64,000 bases of DNA from Phycisphaeraceae bacterium. Its GTDB lineage: Bacteria; Planctomycetota; Phycisphaerae; Phycisphaerales; UBA1924. The translations under genes were made by a program, and so were the position numbers. The notes under the pieces are model-generated. The model ran no database searches. It was not told the DNA's origin and saw only the letters and a program-made list of their open reading frames with translations. The stretch spans positions 62,001 through 126,000 of the forward strand of contig JACKHA010000001.1 in NCBI GenBank assembly GCA_020639215.1, written 5' to 3'. Shown here one piece after another: positions 1-8,555 of this stretch (position 1 is its first letter; every line of letters begins with the position of its first letter).

Positions 1-161
1 AGGTCGAGCGCGGTGGCGAACTCGCGCTTATCAGCCAGACTCAGCGGGGCGACGGCGGGGTCGAAGACCGGCTCGCCGAACGGGTTGGGCAGGGCCGCGG
101 CTTCCTCCGAGACGGCGTGGGATTCGGGGTGGGCGTTGCCGGCGGGGGCGGTCTGGGCCAT
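1..161 (-). CDS. N-terminal fragment of a gene leaving the window, possibly the CcsA-type partner of ResB
   Basis: An ATG at 161 opens a stop-free frame of 53 codons that continues past the left edge. The visible protein begins MAQTAPAGNAHPESHAVSEE and is Ala/Pro-rich with no membrane segment yet. Third codon positions are almost all G or C, as in neighbouring genes. It lies directly downstream of the ResB gene on the same strand. In system II cytochrome c maturation ResB works with CcsA, usually encoded next to it, so a CcsA-like product is a reasonable guess from position only. Nothing in the 53 residues is diagnostic. Confidence 0.5.
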   Translation of the reverse strand, partial: MAQTAPAGNAHPESHAVSEEAAALPNPFGEPVFDPAVAPLSLADKREFATALD

Positions 162-180
162 TGCCCGGGAGATGACAGGA

Positions 181-394
181 TTGAACACAGAGACACAGAG
201 GCACAGAGCCAGCACAGCGGGGAGAAGGTGGGAACGAATCGACGGAGCGACGGAGCGTCGGAGCGACGAAGGGGATGGGCGGTGCAACGTCGCTCGCGCG
301 AAGCACCGGATCGCTTGTGCCGCCACTGCTCTCATCGAGTTCATGTCTCTTCTCTTGGCTTCTCGTCTCTGTGTCTCTGTGCCTCTGTGTTCAA
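181..394. repeat. Inverted-repeat element with 28-bp arms
   Basis: The arm at 181-208 and the arm at 367-394 are reverse complements at 26 of 28 positions. Each is a purine-rich run built on ACACAGAG/GCACAGAG. The interior holds short direct repeats of GGAGCGACGGAGC type near 243-275. The right arm encodes the last residues of the ResB reading frame (NTEAQRHR). Similar NTExQRHR-coding palindromes are, as I recall, widespread in planctomycete and other environmental genomes; that recollection is unverified here. The element carries no gene of its own. Confidence 0.8.
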
Positions 395-3058
395 CGCCTT
401 CGCCTGTGCCGCCAATGCGTCCCGGCGGCGGCGCACCAGCCACGGCTTGACATAGAACGCCCACGGGATGCCCAGGGCCATCAGGATGCCGCCGAGGGCG
501 ATCACGTGGATGCCGGGGTTGTTGCCCACCTGCAGGATCGTGAACCGGGCCCGCGGGCGGGGCAGCAGGCCCTGGTCGGCGAGAGTTTGCGACTCGCGCC
601 AGCCGTCCGCGTCCCAGCCCGCCTGGCTGAACTTGAACTGGTCCGGGTTGAGCCCTGCGGCCACGCGACCGAGCAGGCCCTCCACCAGGGCGTGGTACCC
701 GTGGGTGTTGAACGGGGCCGACAGCGGCGCGTTCAGCTTCGTGACGTGCTCGAACGCGTCGAACGCGGCCTGCGCCTGCTCGTCCACCATGGGCTCGACC
801 CGAACGATCGACTGGTAGTCGCGCGGGGCCCCGCGGTGGTCGTACGCCAGCATCTGGAAATCGACCAGACGCACCTGGAAGCCCGGCAGACGGTGCTGGC
901 GACGCCCGAACACCAGTCGCACCTGACGCCCGTCTGGAATCACGACCGTCCGGGCCATGTCTGTCCCGATCTCGAGGTATTGCACGAAGGGCAGCCACAC
1001 GATCTCGCGCCAGTCCGCACGCCCGAGCACCGAGACCTCGACCGCGAGCATCGCCCGCTGGTGCGTGCCGACCATCTCGCGGTTCTGCTCGATGGGCGGA
1101 ACCGGGACCGGGCGCTCAAACGCCTCCGCGTGGGCCCAGCGGTCCGTGATCTCAAGCGTGACGGCCTGCACGATCTCGAAGGGATCGCGGAGGTTGGCAA
1201 CGTCGAGGGCGCGCAGCGCGCCGCCGCGCTGGCGGATGACGACGCGTCCACCGAGAGCGGGTATCGGCGCGACGCCGGGGGGCGCGTCGGCGGGCGCGTC
1301 CTCGACGATCGTGACCTGGAGTTTGCTCGCGTCGATCAGGCGGATGTCGATGGAGGGGTCGGCATCACGGCGCCCCGACATGGGGGGGGTCGCCGGGCCG
1401 CCCGAGGGCGTCGATTCGCCCGGTTGCGCTCCGCCCTGCTCGACGAGGTCCTGGTTGATCTCGGGGAAGCGTGCGTAGACCCAGCGGGTGTAGGGCGTGG
1501 CGTCGCCGCCCGACTCGGCGAGGCGGGCGGGCGGCACGACGCGGACCTGGGCGACCGCCGAGGTCGAGCCGCGGTAGCCCTCGGTCACGATCTGGAAGGG
1601 CGGCTCGGGCGAGACGTCGGAGACCTCGAGGCGGAAGCCGTCGATCTCGTAGACCTGGCCGGGGGCGATGGTCCAGACTTGTGGTGCTGTAGGCTCGGCG
1701 TCGCCTTGACGCGGCACGTGGACCCACAAGGCGTAGGGGCCGGGCTGGGGCAACGCGGCTTCGAGCGTGGGGTCGGCGGCGAGGTTGCCGCTCTCGCCGA
1801 CTTCGGCGATGCGGTACTCGATCGCGAACGCCGGCGTCTCGGCGATGCGGTGGGCCGGCATCCGCGGCATGAAGAAGAACGGCACGCGCGTGGACTGCTC
1901 GGGCGTCTCGGGCAGCACCGCCGCGAGGTCGACCAGGCGGAGCGGGTTGAGCGTGCCCGAGGTGATCGCGCCCGACGCCAGCGGATCGGCCCGAACCCAG
2001 TCGGTCTCGCGCTCGGCATAGGACGCGTAGCCCACGACGCGGAACCGGATGTCGGGATCGACCAGCGGCGTGCGCCCGGCAAGCTGGCCTCGCGACGATC
2101 CGACTTCGAGAGACAGATTGCCGCCGTCGGGGGCAGCGGCCTCGAACGTCCGCCCGAGTGCGGCCCAGACGCTCTGGGCGTTGCCAGCGCCGGGCCCCGC
2201 GCCGAAGCCGGCGTCGTCCACCCTGTAGTCGTTGTAGCGGGGCACGCCGACCAGGCGGCGCTGCTCCGGGCCGCGCCACTGATCGACCACGAGCACGGTC
2301 TGGACGTTGTCGTAGAAGAACCCGACGGGCGGGCCGGGGGTCGGGTCGCCCCGCTCGGTGGGGGGCCCTGCCTGGAGCAGCGTGTCGCCCTCGAGTTTCT
2401 GGCCCGCGTAGTAGACGCTGCCCAGCGCGATGAGCACAATGCCGGTGTGGACCGTCAGCACGCCGAGGTTTACGAACTCGAAGGCGATCCGTCGGATGGT
2501 CGCCACGACCATGTTCAGCACGAACACGAGCAGCAGGACCCGCATCGGCATGGCGGAGTAGAACTCGAGTTCGGTCATCTCGATGCCGGGCAGTCGCCGG
2601 AGCGTCGTGGACTGGTATCGCTCGGCGAAATCGGCGAAGAGGCGGAAGCCCGCCGCCTCGGCGTCGCCGGTCGGGGCGTGGTACTCGAGCATGGGCCAGG
2701 CGAAGCGGAGCCACGCCCAGGCGGCGACGCCCGCGGCGAGCACGCCGACGCCCAGGATGATCAGGAACCGGGGGGCCCGCGTCAACGGGCGGGTCATGGC
2801 CAACGCCGGTGCGAGAGCCGCGATCGTGATGCCGCCCACACCGGCGACGAAGAGCCCGGCGTACACGAGCCACGTCGGAGCCAGCGCGAGCATGCCGATG
2901 GGCACGCTGGCCAGGATGCCGTAGACCACGACGCCCGAGAGCAGGATGACCGCGAGCCAGATGGAGGACAGGGTGCGCAGCAGGGCCTTGGCCGGCCAGG
3001 CCCACGCCGGGAAGAACGCATCGTCCCAGGCTTTGACGCGTTGCCACTTGAGGCTCAT
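341..3058 (-). CDS. resB: ResB-like cytochrome c biogenesis protein
   Basis: Membrane protein of about 905 residues for haem delivery or cytochrome c maturation (system II). Hydrophobic segments are visible at about 30-52, 62-82, 97-118, 171-188 and 198-217, with a last one near the C-terminus (HVIALGGILMALGIPWAFYV). A large soluble region of about 600 residues lies between them, as in ResB/Ccs1 proteins, and a conserved-looking HTG follows the fourth segment. The start at 3058 (MSLKWQRVKAW) is chosen because the longer frame upstream is Pro/Arg-rich and overlaps the preceding gene. The final residues, NTEAQRHRDEKPREET, come from an arm of the palindromic element at 181-394, so the original C-terminus was probably replaced or extended. 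It follows the amidohydrolase by 55 nt. Confidence 0.8.
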   Translation of the reverse strand: MSLKWQRVKAWDDAFFPAWAWPAKALLRTLSSIWLAVILLSGVVVYGILASVPIGMLALAPTWLVYAGLFVAGVGGITIAALAPALAMTRPLTRAPRFLIILGVGVLAAGVAAWAWLRFAWPMLEYHAPTGDAEAAGFRLFADFAERYQSTTLRRLPGIEMTELEFYSAMPMRVLLLVFVLNMVVATIRRIAFEFVNLGVLTVHTGIVLIALGSVYYAGQKLEGDTLLQAGPPTERGDPTPGPPVGFFYDNVQTVLVVDQWRGPEQRRLVGVPRYNDYRVDDAGFGAGPGAGNAQSVWAALGRTFEAAAPDGGNLSLEVGSSRGQLAGRTPLVDPDIRFRVVGYASYAERETDWVRADPLASGAITSGTLNPLRLVDLAAVLPETPEQSTRVPFFFMPRMPAHRIAETPAFAIEYRIAEVGESGNLAADPTLEAALPQPGPYALWVHVPRQGDAEPTAPQVWTIAPGQVYEIDGFRLEVSDVSPEPPFQIVTEGYRGSTSAVAQVRVVPPARLAESGGDATPYTRWVYARFPEINQDLVEQGGAQPGESTPSGGPATPPMSGRRDADPSIDIRLIDASKLQVTIVEDAPADAPPGVAPIPALGGRVVIRQRGGALRALDVANLRDPFEIVQAVTLEITDRWAHAEAFERPVPVPPIEQNREMVGTHQRAMLAVEVSVLGRADWREIVWLPFVQYLEIGTDMARTVVIPDGRQVRLVFGRRQHRLPGFQVRLVDFQMLAYDHRGAPRDYQSIVRVEPMVDEQAQAAFDAFEHVTKLNAPLSAPFNTHGYHALVEGLLGRVAAGLNPDQFKFSQAGWDADGWRESQTLADQGLLPRPRARFTILQVGNNPGIHVIALGGILMALGIPWAFYVKPWLVRRRRDALAAQAKALNTEAQRHRDEKPREET

Positions 3059-3113
3059 CGCGGATCGGGCTCGCTGACGGGTCGCGCGGGAACGGATGGT
3101 CGGGAAACGAGGA

Positions 3114-4580
3114 TTATTGCTGCGAAACGGGAAGGATTCTTGTGAGAATGGAGATCGGTGGGGCGTCGGACTCGAGCGCGCGGACCACCGCGTCGCGACC
3201 CCGGAGCCCCGAACGCACGGGAACCCCCAAGATCGCCAGCGGCCGCCCCTGCGAGTTCCCCCTCGGCCCGCCGCCGAGTTGGAAATGCTGCTCCGACAGA
3301 TGAACATCGCCGACGGCGGGCAAGCCTTCGGACGTGCCCATGCAAACCAGGGTGACCGGATCGGCTCCGTCACGCCGGTACAGCAGGCGCATCTCGTCGA
3401 GGACCGAGAGGCGCCCGGACACGGCGCCGCAAACTCCTTGATCGTCCGCGGTCCCGACGCCGAGCGTCCCGTCGGTGATGTTCACGACCGAGTCCGTGCC
3501 GAGGCAGACCGGGACGCCGGCATCGAGCATGTCGCGGTAGCGGTGCGGGCCGAAGTGGCGCTCGGCCCCGAAATAGGCGGATGACCGGGGGCAGTAGGCC
3601 ACGCGGGTGCGGGTCTCGGCCAGGATCTCGATGGCCCGGTCGGTCGCGTCATTGACGTGGGCGACCAGGAACGGGCGACCGGCGTCGCCCGCGGCCCGGA
3701 GGATCGGCTCGAGATGCTCGACCGGGTGCAGACCCTTCGCGTACTCGTCGAGCAGCGACGGGTGCCACGCGCCGAGGCGTTCGAGGAACGCCTTCTGGAG
3801 GCCGGTGCCGCGGGCGATGAACTCGTGCTCGATCGGGGTCTCGGCCAGGTGGGTCGAGAGCGGCAGCCCCCGCTCGCCGGCCCACTCGATCGCGCGCCGG
3901 TACGCGTCGCGCTGCGCGCTGTACGGCGCGTGGGGCTGGATGCCGAGGCGCAGACGCCCTGGGCGCAAGTCGGGGTCGCGGGAACGGACCACGCCGCGAG
4001 CCCGCTCCAGGTTGGCCTCCATCCGCGGCCCGATCGCGAAGAACTCGACGAACGACACGCCGTGGAGCCCGGAGTCGCCCAGCGGCTCGGCGGCGGCCAG
4101 CGAGGCCTGCCCGGCAACCACGCCGGCGATGTCCCCCACCGCCACCGTCCCGCCGGCAATGGCCAGTGCCGCCCCGCCTCGGACCGAGGCCGCGATGGCG
4201 TCGGGGTCGGTCAGGCGGCCGTTCAGGATGATGTCGATCCACTCGTTGAAGGGGCGGGCGGGGTCCCAATCGACGGGGCCGATGTGGGTCAGGTCGAGGT
4301 GGGTGTGTGCGTTGACCAGACCGGGCAGGAGGACGTGGTCGGCCAGATCGAGGCCCGTGGCGTGCTTGGCGCCGGGGTGCGCATCCACCTCTTCCGGGGT
4401 GGCGTTTGCGAGCACCTCCAGGCGATCAGGCGATTCGTTATCGACAAGCAGCGACACCCGCCCGGGGGAGATGCCCGCCGAGTCCCAGGACGCCGCGGCG
4501 TCGATCCGCACGAGCCGGGGCGTGCCGGGGGGCAGGGGCAGGGCGGGGCGGGCTGGCGCGTTCGGGGCGCGGTCTTTCAT
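3114..4580 (-). CDS. Amidohydrolase of the chlorohydrolase/deaminase family
   Basis: A 488-residue metal-dependent hydrolase of the TIM-barrel amidohydrolase superfamily (COG0402 type). Residues 90-96 (NAHTHLD) give the HxH metal pair. Later metal and substrate residues appear in STHLAETPIEHEF, the VAHVND segment and CLGTDSVVN near the C-terminus. Relatives deaminate S-adenosylhomocysteine, cytosine-like bases or aminodeoxyfutalosine in menaquinone synthesis; the sequence alone does not pick one. A menaquinone role would fit a window rich in respiratory genes, but that is inference. It is first in a minus-strand run with resB. The upstream region to the divergent OmpA gene (4581-4782) is the likely control region. 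Confidence 0.8.
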   Translation of the reverse strand: MKDRAPNAPARPALPLPPGTPRLVRIDAAASWDSAGISPGRVSLLVDNESPDRLEVLANATPEEVDAHPGAKHATGLDLADHVLLPGLVNAHTHLDLTHIGPVDWDPARPFNEWIDIILNGRLTDPDAIAASVRGGAALAIAGGTVAVGDIAGVVAGQASLAAAEPLGDSGLHGVSFVEFFAIGPRMEANLERARGVVRSRDPDLRPGRLRLGIQPHAPYSAQRDAYRRAIEWAGERGLPLSTHLAETPIEHEFIARGTGLQKAFLERLGAWHPSLLDEYAKGLHPVEHLEPILRAAGDAGRPFLVAHVNDATDRAIEILAETRTRVAYCPRSSAYFGAERHFGPHRYRDMLDAGVPVCLGTDSVVNITDGTLGVGTADDQGVCGAVSGRLSVLDEMRLLYRRDGADPVTLVCMGTSEGLPAVGDVHLSEQHFQLGGGPRGNSQGRPLAILGVPVRSGLRGRDAVVRALESDAPPISILTRILPVSQQ

Positions 4581-4782
4581 GCGTGTGGGGAGAACCTGTC
4601 GATCTTCCGGCGTGGCTCGACGCGTCGGGGACGATGTTCCCTTGCGCCTGCGGCGGGTGGTGTCCGGAGCGGGCGTGTGCGTCGGAGTTGCACGATAGGT
4701 GGACCCATTGTTGGACGACGGTGGAGCCGTCCGGGTCTATCTGGCTCACCCTTGGCGCAGCGGCGCCCGAACGGAGTTCGAC

Positions 4783-5709
4783 ATGGCACAAGGTGGCAGG
4801 CGTGGCGGCACGGATGGCCGCGGGACTGAGAAGCGGGGTGGGGCCGGCACGCGCGGCTGGTTCAGGACGATTGGGCTGATGGTGGGCGTGGCGGCGCTGG
4901 GCCTGGGCGGCACCGGCTGCGCCAGCCAGGAGTCAATGGACGATCTCCGCCAGACCAACCGCAGCCTGGCCAACCAGCTGGCCCAGACGCGGTCGGAACT
5001 CGATGAGATCCGGGCGTCGGCGGCGAGCGACGCGAACTACCGCTCGGCCGCGGGCAGCACGGTGTCGGAACTCCAGGCCGCGAACATGCGTCTGCAGCGT
5101 GAACTCGACGCGGCGAACCAGGCGTACCGCGACCTCGAGAACCGCATCTCGAACATCGAGTTCGCGCCGCTCAACCCCGAGACCGATCGGGCCCTGGCGC
5201 AACTGGCGGCCCAGTACCCGCAGCTGCTCCGCTACGACTCGTCGCGCGGCATGATCCGATTCGCCAGCGACCTGACGTTCGCCTCCGGCTCGGCCGAGGT
5301 CCAGAGCACGGCCCGGGCGAGCCTGCAGGCGCTCGGAAACATCCTGAACTCCAACGCCGCGATGGGCTACGACGTGATCATCGTCGGGCACACCGATGCG
5401 CAGCGTCCGTCGGCGAGCACGCAGCAGCGCCACCCGACGAACATGCATCTGTCGTGCCACCGGGCGATCGCGGTGCGCGACGTGCTGGCGTCGCTGGGCG
5501 TGGCTGGGCCGCGGATGCAGGCGGCCGGCTGGGGCGAGAACCGCCCGGTGGCCCCGAGCGGCCCGAACGGGAATACGCCGGAGAATCGGCGGGTCGAGAT
5601 CTACCTGACCAACTCGACGGGCGGCACGTACGCGGGCGTGGGCTCGACGAGCAACTCGATCGGGATCGACTCGGCGACGCCGCCGGCGCAGATCGATCCG
5701 ACGAAGTGA
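4783..5709 (+). CDS. OmpA-family peptidoglycan-associated lipoprotein
   Basis: A 308-residue lipoprotein linking the outer membrane to the wall. After an Arg/Gly-rich start there is a hydrophobic segment and a lipobox (LGLGGTGC). A coiled-coil-like stretch of about 90 residues follows (MDDLRQTNRSLANQLAQTRS onwards). The C-terminal OmpA domain begins with the beta strand IRFASDLTFASGSAEV and carries the peptidoglycan-binding signature GHTDAQRP then RAIAVRDVLASLGV and ENRRVEIYL. The start at 4783 has an upstream ACGGAG; the longer frame from 4699 lacks a better site. A TTGGAC at 4711-4716 and GTCTAT at 4735-4740 could be its promoter, with weak support. Confidence 0.85.
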   Translation: MAQGGRRGGTDGRGTEKRGGAGTRGWFRTIGLMVGVAALGLGGTGCASQESMDDLRQTNRSLANQLAQTRSELDEIRASAASDANYRSAAGSTVSELQAANMRLQRELDAANQAYRDLENRISNIEFAPLNPETDRALAQLAAQYPQLLRYDSSRGMIRFASDLTFASGSAEVQSTARASLQALGNILNSNAAMGYDVIIVGHTDAQRPSASTQQRHPTNMHLSCHRAIAVRDVLASLGVAGPRMQAAGWGENRPVAPSGPNGNTPENRRVEIYLTNSTGGTYAGVGSTSNSIGIDSATPPAQIDPTK

Positions 5710-5763
5710 GTCGGTGGGGCTCGACGCCGCCTTTCGCGGGTCGGGGCCGGGTTCCACGGAATC

Positions 5764-6603
5764 TCAAGACCCTCCCTCGGCGGGCCCTGCTTCGGCGGGG
5801 CCCGCTTGTTCATCCTGGTCCAGCGAGGCCGATCCCGGCGAATCCGGGACCTCTCCGAGGTCCGCCTGCGTCAGCGGGTCGGGCACCGCGCCCAGGCACC
5901 GGGCCTGGCCGATCGTGAACGGGCCGACCTGTGTGCGTCGGAGGGCGGCGAGCATGCCGCCCGTGCCGAGGGCGGCGCCCAGATCGCGGGCGAGGCTGCG
6001 GATGTAGGTGCCCTTGCCGCAGGCGATGCCGAGGGTGAGCCTGGGCCAGGCGTAGTCGAGCAGGTCGATGGAGTGGACGATCACGGGGCGCTCGGGCAGG
6101 GCGGGATCGCGCCCCTTGCGCGCGATCTTGTACGCCCGGCGTCCATCGATCAGGATGGCCGAGTGGTCGGGCGGGCGCTGCATGATCGTGCCGACGAAGC
6201 GTGGCAGGACCGCCTCGATGTCGGCGCGGGTCGGCGGCGAGGCGACCGCGACCGCCTGCGGCTCGCGCTCGGTGTCGCCGCAGATCGAGGTGTGGGCCAG
6301 GTCGATCTGGGCGAGGTACCGCTTGCGACCGCGCATGAGGGCATCGGCCAGACGCGTGGCGCCCCGCCCGACGAGGATCACGAGCACACCGGTGGCCATG
6401 GGGTCGAGCGTGCCGGCGTGCCCGACCTTGACGCGTTTGGGCGCGCCGCCGCGCCGGAGGCGGGCCTTGATCGCGTTGCAGACGGCGGTGGAGGTGAGCC
6501 CGAGCGGCTTGTCGATGACGAGGATGCCGGTGGGCGAGGCGGGCTCGGCGGGTGGGCCACCGCCATCGGCGTCGCGGGCGTTCGATGCGTCGGCGGCGGT
6601 CAC
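5764..6603 (-). CDS. truB: tRNA pseudouridine-55 synthase TruB
   Basis: A 279-residue enzyme that isomerises U55 in the T-loop of tRNAs. The catalytic motif GTLDPMATGVL is present with its nucleophilic Asp near residue 67, preceded by VIDKPLGLTS, and later YKIARKGR and CGKGTYIRSLARDLG are typical TruB motifs. The start codon is GTG at 6603, sharing GTGA with the stop of the upstream glycosyltransferase gene, so translation is probably coupled. The last ten or so codons (Gly/Pro/Ala-rich) form the hairpin described at 5780-5805. The N-terminal 25 residues are low complexity. Confidence 0.95.
   Translation of the reverse strand: MTAADASNARDADGGGPPAEPASPTGILVIDKPLGLTSTAVCNAIKARLRRGGAPKRVKVGHAGTLDPMATGVLVILVGRGATRLADALMRGRKRYLAQIDLAHTSICGDTEREPQAVAVASPPTRADIEAVLPRFVGTIMQRPPDHSAILIDGRRAYKIARKGRDPALPERPVIVHSIDLLDYAWPRLTLGIACGKGTYIRSLARDLGAALGTGGMLAALRRTQVGPFTIGQARCLGAVPDPLTQADLGEVPDSPGSASLDQDEQAGPAEAGPAEGGS
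5780..5805. terminator. GC hairpin between convergent ompA-like gene and truB
   Basis: An 8-bp perfect stem (GCGGGCCC with GGGCCCGC) around a 10-nt loop, followed by TTGTT on the plus strand. It lies 71 nt after the OmpA-like stop and inside the last codons of convergent truB, so it could end plus-strand transcription. The T-tract is poor. Confidence 0.4.
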
Positions 6604-8555
6604 GATGAACCGTCCTGAAAGGATGTCGGTTCAACAGTCGTCGTTGGGTCGTCGGGCATCGATGGGTCGACGGGCGGCGCTTCGTTGTCGCGCGGCGGTG
6701 GGGTCGTTGCCGGCCCCTCGACGATGGCAAGGCGCTCGCGCTGGAAGCCGCCGATGTTGAACCCGCGAACAAATGCCAGCGGGCGGAGGCCCGAGCGGCC
6801 CTCGAGTTCGCGCTGGCGGACGATGGCCAGCGCGTCGGGATGGGCCGCGAAGAACTCGTCGAGGCTGCCCAGGCTGTCCATGAGGCGCACGCGCCCGCGT
6901 GTCGCGAACACGACGCTGTCCTCGCGGTAGGTCGTCGCCAGCGGGCGGGTGTGGGCCGGGTCGAGGCGGTCGAGCACGCGAGCGACCGCCCGCGTGGCCC
7001 AGAGGCTGGGCGTGTGCGGGATGACCACGCCGATCGCGACGATCCACAGGACAACCGCCATCGCGATCGCGCGGCGCATCGAGCGGGCGGGCTTGCGCCG
7101 CACAACCGATCGCACGGCTCCAAACGCAAGCACCGCGTTGGCCATGAGCGCGACGATCGTGGACGGCAACGCGACGTTGAACACGCCGCCCCACGAGTCG
7201 TCGAACAGCAGCAGGCACGCGCCCGGCACGCCGACGCCCAGCGCGACCGTCACGCCCAGCCACGCGCCCGTGATGAGGCGAGCCGGCATCGAGAACGCCG
7301 CCATCGCACGCCCCGTGGACGCGCCCAGCAGCGTCCGGGCGGTCAGCAACGCCAGCGCGGGCAGCAGCGGCATGACGTAGTGCGGCAGCTTGGTCGCGGT
7401 GATCTCGAACACGATCCAGGACGGCAACACCCAGCACAGGCAGAACAGCTCGCCCCGGCGCGAGCGGACGCCGGCCGCGGCCCGCCACCTCCACGGGCGC
7501 AAGCCGCGGATCGTGCGGGCCCACGCGCGCCAGACGCCCACGCCGGTGAGCATCGAGCCGGGCCAGAACATGACGATCAGCAGGATGAGGTGGTAGCCCG
7601 GCGGCCCGGCGTGCCCCTCCATCGCGCCGCCGGCCCGCCCGATTGTCTCGTCATAAGCCAGGGCGAGGTAGTTGGCCAGGCCGAATCGGTCGGCGAGCAT
7701 GGCGAGCCACGGGGCGATGGCGGCGGCGACGATGGCCAGGCCGAGGATGGGGCGGGCGGCGCGGAGCCACGTCCAGTTGCGGGTCAAGGCGGAGAGGAGC
7801 AGAGCCGCGAGGGCGGCGACCATCGGTGTGATCGGGCCCTTGGTGAGGACGCCCAGGGCGACGGCAAACCAAAGAACGACCGCAGGCATGACGCCGGGGC
7901 CTTGACGTGGGCCGGGCTGGCGGCTCGTCGATCGCCGCTTGGCGGGATTCTGATCCGCTCGCGCCAGCGTCTGAGCGACGGTGCATCTCCTGTGCGCCCC
8001 TCGCCACAGCAGCCACATCGCCCACATCGCCGCGGTCGTGCACGCGACCAGCACGTGGTCGGCCCGGGCCTGGCGGGCCTCCCACACGAACAGCGGGCAC
8101 AGCGCGAGCATGACGCCCGCCAGGAACGCGGCCCGGGGGTCGAACATCGACAGGCCCAGACGCCAGGTCACCAGCACCGTCGCCAGGGCCGCCAGCAGCG
8201 AGGGCACGCGGTACATCCAGATCGCGTCGCGCGACGGATCACCACCGGTCAGCGCCGCCGCCGACGCCGACTGCAACCAGTAGATCAGCGGCGGCTTGTT
8301 CAGGCGCGGGCGGTCCTGCACCATCGGGACGACCAGCCCTCCGGCGTGGGCCTCGGTCCGCTGCTCCGGTGGGAGCGCGAACGACTCGAACATCTGGCGG
8401 CTGGCCTGGGCGAAGCGGGCCTCGTCGCGGTCGATCGTCGGGAGGGCGAAGAGCCCGGGGACGTACACTGCCAGCCCGAGCAGGAGCAGCGTCGCCCCGG
8501 CTCGCCACGATCGGCACCAGCGAGGATCACGGATGGTTCGGCGGGCCCTGCGCAA
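6600..8555 (-). CDS. ArnT/PMT-like membrane glycosyltransferase
   Basis: A 651-residue polytopic membrane protein resembling GT-39/GT-83 lipid-linked sugar transferases such as ArnT. The first periplasmic loop has IDRDEARFAQASRQM, carrying the acidic catalytic residue of this family, then RPRLNKPPLIYWLQS. At least ten hydrophobic segments follow (for example WRAGATLLLLGLAVYVPGLF) and there is a long hydrophilic C-terminal tail. Such enzymes add sugars from polyprenyl phosphate to lipid A, polysaccharide or protein; the acceptor here is unknown. The start is TTG at 8555, with TATAGT 8 nt upstream on the same strand, so the message may be leaderless. Its 5' end overlaps the proposed start of the divergent PAP2 gene. 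Confidence 0.75.
   Translation of the reverse strand: MRRARRTIRDPRWCRSWRAGATLLLLGLAVYVPGLFALPTIDRDEARFAQASRQMFESFALPPEQRTEAHAGGLVVPMVQDRPRLNKPPLIYWLQSASAAALTGGDPSRDAIWMYRVPSLLAALATVLVTWRLGLSMFDPRAAFLAGVMLALCPLFVWEARQARADHVLVACTTAAMWAMWLLWRGAHRRCTVAQTLARADQNPAKRRSTSRQPGPRQGPGVMPAVVLWFAVALGVLTKGPITPMVAALAALLLSALTRNWTWLRAARPILGLAIVAAAIAPWLAMLADRFGLANYLALAYDETIGRAGGAMEGHAGPPGYHLILLIVMFWPGSMLTGVGVWRAWARTIRGLRPWRWRAAAGVRSRRGELFCLCWVLPSWIVFEITATKLPHYVMPLLPALALLTARTLLGASTGRAMAAFSMPARLITGAWLGVTVALGVGVPGACLLLFDDSWGGVFNVALPSTIVALMANAVLAFGAVRSVVRRKPARSMRRAIAMAVVLWIVAIGVVIPHTPSLWATRAVARVLDRLDPAHTRPLATTYREDSVVFATRGRVRLMDSLGSLDEFFAAHPDALAIVRQRELEGRSGLRPLAFVRGFNIGGFQRERLAIVEGPATTPPPRDNEAPPVDPSMPDDPTTTVEPTSFQDGSS

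Noticed and set aside
275..3145. 956-codon plus-strand frame opposite resB
   Set aside because: An Arg/Asp/Gly-rich shadow of the GC-rich minus gene, with no domain and no start signals.
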